DNA of 64,000 nt from Ascochyta rabiei (Eukaryota; Ascomycota; Dothideomycetes; Pleosporales; Didymellaceae), in NCBI RefSeq assembly GCF_004011695.2, contig NC_082420.1:1240001-1304000 (forward strand), written 5' to 3'. Positions 44,423 to 55,828 of this stretch are shown here, one piece after another (the first letter of the stretch is position 1; every line of letters starts with the position of its first letter). The notes under the pieces were generated by a model. That model worked only from the letters and a program-made list of their open reading frames with translations, was not told the origin of the DNA and did no database searches. Made by a program: the position numbers and the translations under genes.

Positions 44423-45058
44423 ATTAAATTCTAGTATTGGAAGGCTTGCAAGATGGGGATAAGAGAAGAATTATAGACACACAAGGCCTTGATAGGTTCG
44501 CTCTGAATGATGGAGTACATGGTAGCAAACATGGCACACGTAGATCTTAAACAGGTCCATAGGCGGCGCGCGAGTGCCACCTACACCTGACCTGCGCCAG
44601 TCTGTGCACCAGAAGATGCACGTTCATAGTAGGAGGTGTGTGAGGGCTGCAGTGGTCGGAGGGTCTGAGCGGGTAAGGCCAGGATATCGCGTTAGACCAT
44701 TTTTGCTAGGCGAATGTTTCGCCTGCTATCGCTTACGTTAGCCACTCAATGGAAGCTACAGCCAACGAGGAAAGACGACCGCTGCCGTGTCGATAGCGTC
44801 TTGCACGTGAGCGCATTCGGCGGCTGATACCGTTTCAGGTGTCGATCTCAGCCTCGGAGATTGGGGAGATGAGAGTTTTTCCAGCTGAGCAATGCTGCGC
44901 CGCAGCGGTGAACACAGCTGTCTTCTCAACTCTTGAAGCTTTGGTCTCCTTCCCCGATCTTTCATCTCTCATCATCAGGTTTGCTTTCTAGCTTCGGCGC
45001 TCGCACGGGACCAAACACCAATCGTCGTCGGTCGCCGAGTACCTCGATATTAGCTGCG
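44423..45058. other. Divergent promoter region between bZIP and membrane protein genes
   Basis: About 640 bp that must contain both promoters. No repeat, tRNA or conserved frame was seen. Confidence 0.5.
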
Positions 45059-46038
45059 ATGGCTATCTGGAGACGGTTGACGGCGTCGTATATGGGACAA
45101 TTCGATCCCACACATAGATTCGAAACATCCTGGATCCTTTCGCCTGGCGTTCTCTTTGGAGCTCGTGCTTTACTCTCGCTATACGCGTTCGTCACGTTAT
45201 TCACAATCTTTGGATGGAACGGCACCCATGGCAGATCAGGAGACTCGCAGCGCTCGTTCTCGTACTTCACTCATTTGACGTATTGGGGCCTGGCATTCTA
45301 CCACGCATTCAGCGCTGCACACACTGTCAGCTATTGGTTGACTGGGACACCTTTCCTGGCTCGATGGCCAAAATGGCTCCAGGTTGCCCATAGCATGTTC
45401 TACTCCACTGTTGTCATATATCCATGGATTGTCACTGGTGAGTTTTCAGATCCCTGTGCTAGTATGCTTCCATATTCGGACAGGAAGTCTCGCATAACGC
45501 ATTCTACCTTTTCGGATGTTTGGACGCCTTCATCTCCAACTTCGCAAAGTGGCAAGTGAATCTGGACTGACCATAAATAGCCGTCTACTGGGGTATCCTG
45601 GCTTCGAACGGGTTTCCCACCACCTTCTCGTTGTGGTCCAATACGTCTCAACATGCGCTCAATTCGGCATACGCCTTTTTCGAGATCGTCTTCCCACGGA
45701 CTGAACCACTTCCTTTCCCCAACATCATCCCTGTTGTCATCCTGCTCGCCTTGTATCTTGCCTTGGCTTATGTCACGTTCTACACGCAAGGTTTCTATAC
45801 TTACGGGTTCCTTGACTTGCGCAGCAATTCATCTGGTATAGTGGCTGCCTACATCATCGGCATTCTCGTAGCTGCTATCGTCATTTTCCTCATTGTTAGA
45901 TATCTTATCTTGTTGCGTGTCTGGATAACAGAAAAAAAGTTGGGCATGACAGGAAAGTTTTCTCACCGTGGCACAGTCGAAATGGCGGACGAGGAAGCCG
46001 AGAAGGGTGTGCCCATGCAGGATGTCAGTGCAAAGTAG
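45059..46038 (+). CDS. Multipass membrane protein (FAR-17a/AIG1-like)
   Basis: Two exons, 45059-45437 and 45581-46038, with a 143-bp intron, give 278 residues. The start at 45059 gives MAIWRRLTASYMGQFDP. Six hydrophobic segments can be seen. They include LLSLYAFVTLFTIFGW, the YFTHLTYWGLAFYHAFSAAH helix, FYSTVVIYPWIVTA across the splice site, the SQHALNSAYAFFEIV segment, VVILLALYLALAYVTFY and AAYIIGILVAAIVIFLIV. The pattern resembles fungal FAR-17a/AIG1-like proteins, a family of membrane hydrolases in animals. The Thr/His positions used for catalysis there cannot be confirmed by eye. The C-terminal tail is charged and cytosolic-looking. Function in fungi is not known to me. Confidence 0.8.
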
Positions 46039-48771
46039 TTGAGGGTCGTCGTTCTCAGATTCTCAGCGTTCTCGCTGGGAGTATTTTCAATACGTATCAG
46101 AAGCCTTCCGACTGCAACTCTCTAATCCGTCGTTCCTTTTTCTTGGCCAAAATCCCTGCTGTTCTCAAACGATCGATCAAACGGTCCAAGGCTCGATGGT
46201 CGCGACTCAAGCCACAATGCAATGTCTAGGAGCTCTTGTTCACGCATCAATTGAGACCTTGTCCTGGATCGACAGGCTCCACGCATCCCACTTTGCCATT
46301 CTGGTCACGGCGGCCATTAGAACAGCTTACCCCAACCCACTCTTCTTGCCTTGATGGTCTGGCTCACACGGAGCGACGGCTCAAAATCGACAGTATGCCG
46401 CGACTTCCAGCGTCCGTTGAAGTATGCCGCCGGGGTGTTCGCTCATCTGACCGGCGATAGCGCAGCGCGAGCGATCAGCGCCCATCACTAGGACGTTGAC
46501 CTCGGAATTACGGGCTGTCACAATGCTGCCTTTCGGTTCTTCACTCCGATTACAATACAGAAGTTTGGTGTAAGAACGGTACCGTCACCAAACGCAATTA
46601 CGAGCTATACGACTCTGGTAATGGTCAGAAACAACATAGGATGGTATTGCTACGGCGCTACCCGACGCACCGAGCATGAGGCGGTTCCCACCAACTATCC
46701 CCTGCATGTAAACTTGTTCGTAGTGCATGTTGTCGCTTGTCCTGCAGGAGAAGGCCCAGTTTCAGCTTCTAGAAGGACGCTAAAGTTCGTTAGTCACAGT
46801 GCTGACAGCTGCAAGATAAATGCCTCTCGTGCACATTAACGATTGGCTGAGAGTATTAGCAAGGTCAAAAATCCAAATTGTTCTCCTTGTAAAGCATTTG
46901 TGGGCATAAGCCGTTGGCAAACTCGTAGGAGCTTTGTGTGATGACAAGCGACCTAGAGTCTGTCAACTCTGCCATGACAGTAACGTGTTTTTCAATGTTG
47001 TATTGAGCCAATTGCAACCATCACCACTTTGGAGCACCATCTCCTGGGCGAGCAGGTGCAGAGCTGGTACAGCCAGTCACAGGCCTGAGTTGTGGTGCTA
47101 GGTGGCTAGCCTTACGCCCGAGTGATGCAAACCTTGCCAACATGGGCTAACCGTACTGTTTCAGATTCTTACAGCTGTCAAAGATGGATTTTCGTTTGTG
47201 GACCTGATAGCAGATACTCGCCTTGCTGTAAGCATACGTACCCATTGTTTGGTGTCGAGGGAGCATCTATCTAATGTAGTCAAGAGATGCACGACTCAAA
47301 TCAACTTATTGATGGACATCAATTGATAGATACACAGTCAATCCCTGGCGCTGGACAACCTCATAATTATAGACACGTGCCGAACCACGCTTCCGAATAC
47401 CTCTCCCAACAGTCCCGGTGAACGGGGACTTTACGATGGCTATCACGAACATCGAAGCTTGTGCCATACCATAGAAGGTCATAGTATGGAAGCACAGACT
47501 CTCGCTTCGTTGGAATGCATCCTTTCAATTCCATAGGTCTTCTCCATTGGGTAGTCTTCCCCTGTGTCACGCGAAACAGGCGCACAGCTTGCGGCAGAAC
47601 CGTCCGCAGAGCGACATGGGCATCCTAGTAGCGGTCTGTAGTAGTTTCGCTTACGACATTGGCTACGCAAAAAGTCTATCTTGTCAGGGAAATCGGAGCC
47701 GGATGTGACGTATCAAGGAAATGTCTACTTGGATAAGTCAATACAAGCTGGGGGTTATGGCAATTGCCCCACCCTGCCAACTGTCAATCATCCAAGGTTA
47801 CAGAGCGCCAGACTCAGAGGGCGCATTCACACACACACCAAACGCCGCTTGTCACTTCAGACCCCACGTTTTGCTAGTCAGGCGAGAGGTCTCGGACCCT
47901 GGTGATGATTGCGACTGCTTGCTCATAGTCTATACCACATCTGTAGGGCTGTTCCGCTCCGATGAACGACCATCAGTTTCAGATCACGGAGTGCATGTGA
48001 ACGCGCTGATGGATGCGCAGATCTTCCTGTCGCAAGCGGATGATGAGAAACCGGGGTTCCAAGAACACCTAGTCGATACTTCTCGACAGAATACAGCGTC
48101 AATTTATCCAATATCACAAGGCGGGCGCGTTGTTATGACAGCTGTATTGACGTAGCCATCCTGACACTACATCTATGCAAGCCACGCCACCCTCGTTACT
48201 GCACTAACCCTAGCCTCCGAGCCTTCAAACCTTGTCCTACGCTCTGTTCCTAGGATGGCTTGTTCCCGTCCAGCCATACGCAGCTGCGATGATGCCTGCG
48301 TAACGTTGCATGTGGGCTCGCATTAGATCATTCGGTTTCCAAACGGCTGCATGGGACGGTTCGGAGCGTGGGGGACTCAGTTGAGACGTGTTCGGTGGGC
48401 ACCGGTGGATACGGTCGATGCCGACGGATATAATGAAATGCGATGTGCGGTCTTGTGCCACAGATGTGATGCTGTTGCGAGCCTTTGGGAATATATTGTC
48501 CGTATACAGATACATTGTGAAAATTCGCACCGAGACGTTCGTAGCAAACTGATCAGAGCGCTTGAAAACCCTACGTGTGAGCTCTGAATATTCCCGACAT
48601 TATTTCAATACTTGAGTGAAGACCTAATTTGGGAATTAGCCGAGGTTTCAAGTCTAGCAACCACCGTCCTTGACCTCCGCCTCGCCCTAACATAACGTAA
48701 CTCGCCAATACCCCCAGCCTGCGTCCATTTCCATTGAGCTACCCGAGTTCCGGGACTCTCACGACTCGACG
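46039..48771. other. 2.7-kb region with no recognisable gene
   Basis: Only short frames are present. The longest (47721-48155, plus) shows no conserved features and starts in mid-context. Base composition is more balanced and less G/C-ending than flanking genes. It may contain old repeats, but no terminal repeats or transposase remnants were recognised. Confidence 0.5.
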
Positions 48772-50086
48772 ATGATAGAGACCGTGCTTATTGTCCGTCA
48801 TGCTGTAGGTACCTGAGTCAGATATGCGTCTTACGAACACTACAACTTCACGATCCACATGCTATCCGCGGAGTCTGTTCCGGTACTTGCAACGCGTAAC
48901 TGCATCTCCTGCCTGTGCTTTGCTACTTTCCATCTACCTATACACAGACCTCCGTGACTACGGTAGCCAAACTTATTGCTCTCCACCCCTTGACAATGAC
49001 ATACTTTCTGACAGCGATGCCATACCACAGTTTCGGTCAAACTGGAGCGTGGACCCTACAACAGGGCAATACACCGCATTGCTAGTCAAATCTCCGACCG
49101 GCATACCGACAGATCCTCCGTTAACGTCGAAAGGGGTCCAGCAATCAAAAGAGCTCGCTGAGTACCTCTCCAAAATCTCGCCACCGGTAGATGTGATCTA
49201 CTCGAGCCCCTTTTATCGCTGCCTACAGACGCTCAAGCCATTTACCGACAAGCATTTTGGTGGCGGCCAAGCGAATGGAAAGATCAGAATCGATCGAGGG
49301 ATCGGGTATGTTGCTGTCGTCATGGTATGCAGCTTTTCAATTGCTGATGTGAACTGCCTAGTGAATTCTTTGGCCGCGCAGATTGGGAACATCCACACCC
49401 ACCCACACTAGACACACTGACTCCTCACTTTGAGCACCTCGACCAGGATCATGTCTCAACGCACATACCAGCTTCGAAAGGCGAGATGATTGCCGAGCTT
49501 CACGAGCGTGTTCGGAAGGCTCTGGATCACATCATCACCACGCTGGATAATGACACAGCACAGCCCAAGACGCTTCTGATCTGCAGCCATGCCGCCACAA
49601 TAATAGCAGCTGGGCGAGTACTGACTGGCCAGATGCCAGATGATCCAGACACAGACGATTTCCAATGCTTCACTGCAGGGCTATCGAAGTTTGTTCGCAG
49701 GAGCACCGACCCTGCAAGCGGTGTAGCTGGCAACTGGGACTGTATCCTCAACTCTGAGACATCCTTCTTGTCAGGAGGTGCTGAGCGAGGCTGGTAAGTC
49801 CATGAATGTTTCTTTCCTTTCTCACGTCCGAAGCCTCATGCTGTTAGCATGTTCCAGTATCACAGGGAGGACTGGCCCAGTTCTGAACTCACATCGTCTG
49901 GTGGGAGCAGGAACCCTTCTCTACTCACCATTCCGTTACCAACCTGTATTGAGCCTACCGAGACGACAGTACCCCAACTACACGACATCGCTGACCAACT
50001 ACACGGTTAGGAAATTCAATGGCGACGAGAGCTTTGTGGCATTTCCGGATGATCCAGCGGGAGGGGCGGAAGCATCCAAGCTCTAG
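48772..50086 (+). CDS. Phosphoglycerate-mutase-fold protein, TFIIIC tau55 (TFC7)-like
   Basis: Four exons are inferred: 48772-48804, 49031-49305, 49362-49793 and 50011-50086, giving 271 residues. Exon 1 encodes MIETVLIVRHA, carrying the first catalytic-type His of the histidine phosphatase fold in an RHA rather than RHG setting. It joins to FRSNWSVDP. Next come SPTGIPTDPPLTSKGVQQS, VIYSSPFYRCLQT and, across the second intron, GIGEFFGRADWEHPHPP. TLLICSHAA supplies the second His. The set is typical of fungal proteins related to the tau55 subunit of RNA polymerase III factor TFIIIC. The last junction is ambiguous: an acceptor at 49857 instead of 50010 also keeps frame and gives 322 residues. 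I prefer the first because it restores a GWKFNGDESF segment. Confidence 0.78.
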
Positions 50087-51507
50087 AGAGTATTTGGATT
50101 AAGTCGTATCTCGTATAACGCTATCAAACGCAGCATTGCGGTCGGCAGTTGACAGATACCATAGAGTTTAGCATTGTATCCCAACATTCCAGTAAACAGC
50201 ACGTACCCACGAAGATCACTTGGCACGACTAGGTATCTCATGATCGCATAACGTGATAAAATACACACGGGTTGCTAGCCCCTGCATGTCGCACCTTCTG
50301 TCCCCGCCAACAGCCAGGTGGACTGACAAGTATGTACCTACGTACCCAGAAGCCATAGCGAACTGCTTCTACGCCCACTGTGCATATTCCCGCCACATCC
50401 TGCGCAGCGGTGTATAGTCCGTACTGTCTGCTCTTACTCGCCCTACACTTAGCCCTACACCAACGCCGCAGCTGCTCGCATCCACGTTTCACATGCACCG
50501 ACCCTGCCTTGCCGACCTGTACCTCGTGGTCCCGAGCAGCAGGAACCTTCCCGTGCGCACAGGTGTCGTTACCAGACCAAAGCCGCCGCACGTTTGTGGC
50601 GGTGTGCTTTGAACCCAGATGTGAGGCCAGAAAGAAGATGCAGGGAGGAGATCGACGGGCGTGTGCGGGAAGGGTTCCGAAAGCAGGTGTGAGCAAGCCA
50701 TGTACCAGAGGGAAAAGGACCGATTGAGCGAGCTGCGAATCCGGGGCAGCTGGAGTGCGGAAGCTGCGTGACTTCACTGCGCGAGGAGGAAATGCCGCGT
50801 CATCGCAGCGTGTGGAGTGGAGTTGCGCCTCTGCGATGATGGGAGATGCAGTTGTGAGCGCGGTAAGAGGCGGTTTGACCATTGCGATGCATCGGCTGTT
50901 GCTTCGATTCCCACTTCTCCTGTATGCACACCAGGTGCAATGAGAGTCTGGTACTCGCCGCGCAGAAGATTAAGCTTCCTGCCACGAGATCAAACGCCTC
51001 TCATCACACTCCCACTCCCACCCCAGCCCTTGCTAGCAAAGCACCAAGGAGAAACTTGAGCCCGCGGCCGAACACCGCGGAGAAGTGGAAGCAGGTTGTC
51101 GAGAGCATCACGAGGATCTGGAATGAGCATGCACGGTCTGGAGGTGGCGTGGGAGAGGGAAGGCTGGACAATGAGACAGCGCTGCATAATGTATTTCTGA
51201 TGGAGGATATTGCCGCGGGGTCGGAGCAGGGGTTTGTGCTGCCGACGGCAAGGAAAAAGATGGGGAGTGGGCGAGAGAGAATAGGGAGGAGTGTGAGAAG
51301 AGGGCGAGGGATGGGGATGAGAGTATGGAGGTGCTGCTGCAGGAGTATAAAGCAAAGTTGAAAGGATGAGATTGTTGTGATTTGACTCCTGGGTCTAGCA
51401 ACCCGTTTCGGTGGACATTATTGGTATCTTGGACGTACGCAGACGTCGTCTAAATGCGAAGAGCGGTCGCAATTGCGATGCTTTGGCAAAGGCTTTACTG
51501 AGATTGC
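50087..51507. other. Spacer with a possible relic frame
   Basis: About 1.4 kb. From 51050 to 51240 the plus strand reads like a helical protein (AEKWKQVVESITRIWNEHAR and later NVFLMEDIAAG). After a +1 frame change near 51248 it continues for about 40 codons (WARENREECEKRARDGDE) to a TGA at about 51369. This could be a frameshifted pseudogene, or a gene with an unrecognised splice. No start or family was recognised. Confidence 0.35.
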
Positions 51508-52984
51508 CTACAACGGCACGTCTTCCATCATCTGCAGGGCACCTTCTCTCCCGACTGTGATGATCACGTCTCCAAGCGTTTTTGTCGAGAAGCCAGCTTC
51601 GGAGTACCTGAAGTAGTAGTCCCACTTCCTCTTGAAGATCTCTGCGCTCTCGTCATCCATGCCTTCAGCCTGCTTCTCTTTGATCAGCTGCGGTTTGATC
51701 CTGCTGTCCCAGTTGTTCAGGAACTCTTCTCTCCACAAGCGAAGCGCTTTCGAGTAGTGCGGCCCAATGTTCTCGATGCTGTCGACGACGAGCGAGCCAC
51801 GGGATGCGCTCTGTATCGATGAGACGAGCTCAGAGACCGCGGGAAGGTGTCCGCCGGGAAAGATGTAGCGGCGAATAAAGTCGTCTGATTTCGCGTAGGC
51901 TTCGTACCGTCCATCGGGCATGGTGATGCATTGGAAGCATGCGACACCGCCTTCCTTCTTGAGCAGCTTGTCCACACATTGGAAGTACGTCTTCAGGTAA
52001 GCCTGGCCGACTGCCTCCAACATCTCAATCGACACAACCTTGTCGAAAGCCCCCGTCTCTGGTACTTCCAGACTTCGGTAGTCGCACAGCAGCACTGTGA
52101 TCCTGTCTGTCATTCCAGCCTCGCGTATCCGCTCTTCCGCCAATTCTTTCTGCTCAATGGACAGAGTCAAGGATGTCACTCTACAGCCTGTTCGCTGCAC
52201 GGCTCGCATGGCGAAGCTGCCCCATCCTGTGCCAATCTCCAGTACATGGTCTGTTCCCTTGATATGAGTATTGTCGATGAATCGATCGAGCTTACGCATT
52301 TGTGCATCGTACAGGCTCTCGCCTGCAGATTGTGGGTTCGATTTCGGTAGCCAGATGGGGCTCGAGTACGTCATGTCCGGGGAGAGGAACGCGCCGAACA
52401 TCTCGTTGGAGATGTCGTAATGTGCCATGATGTTCAATTTCGCATTCTTGAGGTTGTTGCTGCCACGGACTAAACCTGCTAGCCCTGCGGAGATGGCTGC
52501 GGTGACGTTGGAGCCATTGCCAAGGTGGTTTCGGTTGATGATAAAAACCTAGAGCCGTCAATTGTGCAAAGGGCCACTCGTGTTGTTGCGCTCACCTCAA
52601 AGAACTTGGTCAGATCAGGCGAGCTGACCTCTCCAAGCATGTAACTTTCGGCGAAGCCCTTTGAAAAATCAGCACTGTGATTTCCTCTCGCCCAGCGTGT
52701 GTACACTCAACACGTACCATGTCAGCAAAGAGCGCCAAGCGGACCCAGAACTTGTCGTCGTGTACATGCAGATATGCAACTGGGACGCCTTCCTTGTCAG
52801 CACCAAAGACGTTCGAAGCCTTGCTGTCAACGCCTTCAAACAACACCAGCCTTCCAATTTGTATGTTCTGAAGCTGGGAAAGTGTGCCATTCTTGCATAG
52901 TGTCACCAGTGGTTGCCAGGCTTGGGTTGTGAGTGCGCTGAGAATTGCGGAAGCGGGCGCTGCCAATGTGTCGAGGATCGCCAT
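51508..52984 (-). CDS. Cyclopropane-fatty-acyl-phospholipid synthase-like methyltransferase
   Basis: Three exons, 52718-52984, 52596-52658 and 51508-52548, with introns of 59 and 47 bp, all in frame, give 456 residues. The start is MAILDTLAAP. The N-terminal part (GFAESYMLGEVSSPDL, then LTKFFEVFI across the second splice) is the substrate-binding region of CFA synthases. NIMAHYDISNEMFGAFLSPDMTYSSPIW is the CFA hallmark block. The SAM-binding motif is VLEIGTGWGSFA (about residues 211-222), followed by SIEMLEAVG. Such enzymes add a methylene or methyl from S-adenosylmethionine to an acyl chain. No transmembrane helix is visible, unlike fungal sphingolipid C9-methyltransferases, so a CFA-type reaction on phospholipid acyl chains is favoured but unproved. 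Confidence 0.92.
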
Positions 52985-53702
52985 TGTGTGATTCAGTTCA
53001 AGTCTCCAAGTCGAAGCAGGTTGGAGAGAGAGGGACAGGTAGCTGTGGTGATCTCAAGAGCTACAAAAAGTCGCCGCAAAGGTTCGCTGTCACGGTTTAA
53101 GCACGCGAAGCTGAGACCTTGGAGGAAGGAGGAGATAAGCCTAGTGAATCTTCCATGACAACCGGCGCGCTTGATCATTTGAGTAGATTCGCGCCGCCGT
53201 ACCAGCGACTCGAGAGCCGACGCGGTATTTTGGGTTGCGCCGGCGCGTCTGGGCTGCGATGCTTTCGTCTGGAGTGCCGAATCGGCGAGGGTACTTGACC
53301 ATTTCGAGTGACCGATGACGTTATGGATCGAGTACGCAGTGTGGTGAGCGTTGAAGTGCTCAAATGCATTTACTTCAACCACAGCTAGGTGGCTGCCCAG
53401 ATGGCAAGCATCTGTACGGCGAATCTTGTTCTTGGCTAGCAACAGTCCAACAGATTCAGGACATTTGCTGTGCCCTTGGAGAGCTTGCATCTCAAGTCTG
53501 CCGAAGCTTCGGCGATGGCGCCAACTAGCGGGGAACTGTCGGAACTTTAAACAGCGACATAGCACCGAGCGTGTTTCAGGTGCGATTGTGTTCAGGACTG
53601 TGCGGTTGCATGCCAGCATCAGGTCGAAAAGTTCGAGAGTGGACGCCGGCTATTGAAGTATTCGAGGGAATCGTCGCATCGTCGGCCAAGCTCGGGAAAG
53701 GC
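52985..53702. other. Promoter region of the CFA-synthase-like gene
   Basis: About 720 bp. A 208-residue minus-strand frame (52993-53619) has no conserved feature and composition unlike neighbours, so I do not call it a gene. Confidence 0.45.
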
Positions 53703-54206
53703 TCATGTTGAAGAGCAGTAGGAGCACCCCTCTAAGAACACCGGTCGGTCTGTGACAAGCAAGTCGTAGTCTTCTTTCTGAGCTTCCCTGCCATGAGATT
53801 GGACAGTTTGTTTGCTTTGAGCTGCTGAGTGCTCATTCTCCGAGAAGGCAATCTCGGATGCTGGAGACGAGGAATCATTGCAGAGCTGCTTCGTGGCTTC
53901 TCTGTCCATGTACTTTGGGCAGGAGAGTGTACAAGAGGGAAGCAAGAAGCATAGGGTCAGTAGATAGTAGATAGTGGCAAGTTTATCTACATTTGCATCG
54001 TCATGTTTACCATGTGACAGCGTCGGCAGCATGTGCCGTGCCTGCTCCGCGGCGACACGCTTCGACGCGTCGCACGCGTAAACTTCCCACCACCACCACC
54101 ACCACCGCCCGTTGCTAACCAAAGCAAGAAACGTCATAATAAATACTCCAACACGCCGAAGAAAGGCCACGAAAAGAAACATCTGCAACTGTCGACTGGT
54201 TGGCAT
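53703..54206 (-). CDS. Doubtful small hypothetical protein
   Basis: From the ATG complementary to 54204-54206 an open frame of 167 codons runs to 53703. It begins with a hydrophobic stretch (about residues 8-30), followed by a run of six Trp created by a CCACC repeat, and has a polar C-terminal third. A possible intron (donor at about 54011, acceptor at about 53917) would remove the second hydrophobic part. It would be divergent from the RNase H2 subunit gene with only 68 bp between starts, which argues for caution. No family was recognised. Confidence 0.25.
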   Translation of the reverse strand: MPTSRQLQMFLFVAFLRRVGVFIMTFLALVSNGRWWWWWWEVYACDASKRVAAEQARHMLPTLSHGKHDDANVDKLATIYYLLTLCFLLPSCTLSCPKYMDREATKQLCNDSSSPASEIAFSENEHSAAQSKQTVQSHGREAQKEDYDLLVTDRPVFLEGCSYCSST

Positions 54207-54274
54207 GTAATCGAAGCCTCCCACTTCCACTCCGCAACCTTTTCAGCTCGCCGTTCGCGACACACACTCTCACC

Positions 54275-54889
54275 ATGCTCGCAATACAGAAGTCCGACTC
54301 CAAGCACTGCACGCCCCACCTCCTCCCCGCGCGCATAAACCACAATGGCCCGATAAACTCGACACCCCAATACTGGGCGCCCAGCGTCGACGAGAAAGGT
54401 AGCACCACTCTCTTCCACCCACTTCATTTAGCACCCACCAGCCTTCCACCAAACACCGACCTTGCGCACTGACTGTCCACAGGCACACGACACGTCCACT
54501 TCCGCGGCCGCCACCTCCACGGCACCCACCTCGCACTGCCCGAAAACTACACCGGCGCCGTGCTGCACACAACGGATAGACTCGCCCCAGCACAGCCCGC
54601 GCACACGCGCACAGCGGACGCTTTCAGCGCCAACGAGGACGAGAACGACACCGAGGACGAACCAGATGCGCGTCCCGAGGAAGTCAAGATCGCAGTGCAG
54701 ATCGGCGACTTCGACGCGCTGGTGGTGTGGGGACACGGGGCGGAGGTGGACGGGGAGAGCGACGCGTTCGTCAGGGGGATGAGGGAGTGGATTGGGTTCG
54801 CCGAGGCCATGCACTGTGACGAAGACCAAGACCAAGACGAAGATGAGGACGAAGAGGGGGTCGGAAGAGCGAGGAGAGACACATCGTGA
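54275..54889 (+). CDS. RNH203: Ribonuclease H2 subunit C
   Basis: Two exons, 54275-54398 and 54483-54889, with an 84-bp intron, give 176 residues. The protein contains HLLPARINHNGPINSTPQYW, then across the splice site GTRHVHFRGRHLHGTHLALP and NYTGAVL, the conserved core of the non-catalytic C subunit as I recall it. It ends with the DALVVWGHGAEVDG segment and an acidic Asp/Glu tail. In eukaryotes subunits B and C form a dimer that supports the catalytic A subunit, which removes ribonucleotides from DNA and RNA:DNA hybrids in the nucleus. The length is close to that of yeast and animal homologues plus an acidic linker (ANEDENDTEDEPDA). The symbol follows the yeast name. Confidence 0.88.
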
Positions 54890-55828
54890 ACGGACCAAGC
54901 ATTGGCGGGAACAGCGTGGGGAACTAGTACAGATCCCCCCACCCCCCGAGATCAAACGATATCCAGACACAGGTAGCGAGCACGAGCATGCGCGCCAACA
55001 ACGTAGATAGCGCACGGCTGTGCAGTGACCTAACGGTGGTCTGTATCAGGACGGCGGCAGAGTGCCGATTGCAGCTGGCCTCTTTTTTAGAGAGAGGGTC
55101 AAGGAGGATGTATCCAGACCAACGGCGCAGATCAGCAAACGTTGCATGCGTAGATGGAGGACGAGTTGTGTGAAGCTGTGATTGTGGGTTTGCGAGGAGG
55201 TAAGTCACGAGGGGAAAACATCTACTTCGTCCCCTCCATCTCATGCTTACTTTCTCACGTGAACTCTTGTGACGCATCTTGCGCGGCCAGGACATGCACC
55301 ACGGCGTCTGAAAGCAGCGAGCGGCATGTGACAAGAGGCAGCCTAACGAAGCAACACAATTGGTGTCCACCTATCCGTGACGATTCATATTTTTCCCCTT
55401 CTTTACCACCACTACCAACCACCGACACAAACGCTCTCAATAGCAGCGTAGCCTTCGATACTCAGGCTGCCTTGCCTGCCCACAGAGCCCTCGGCATACA
55501 TGCACCTGGGTCCAGGGGCCGGGCAGTCGACATGATATCCTAATCGCAAGGGGGAACAACGCCGAGGACCTGATCATGCTAATGCACCCAGAAACACACA
55601 GATCCTGGACTCCACGCTGCGCTGAAAAGCCAACCGTACGGCAGACTGGTACGAACATTTATGAAGACGACAGCCAATGACGAAATAGACAAAGCACGCG
55701 ACGAGTGATCCAGCTCCTCACCTTGACATTCGGACCCCAGTCGTCCACGCAGCGATCCGCCATGGCTCCCCATATTCCGACAAGGTCATCCATGAGAGCG
55801 CTCTTGATTCTAGGAGGTTGGGTGACGC
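54890..55828. other. Convergent spacer without a recognised gene
   Basis: About 940 bp between two convergent genes. Short frames on both strands show no conserved motifs. No repeat was noted. Confidence 0.5.

Noticed and set aside
52993..53619. 208-codon minus-strand frame upstream of the CFA-synthase-like gene
   Set aside because: No recognisable motif or composition typical of the neighbours. It probably reflects chance absence of stops.
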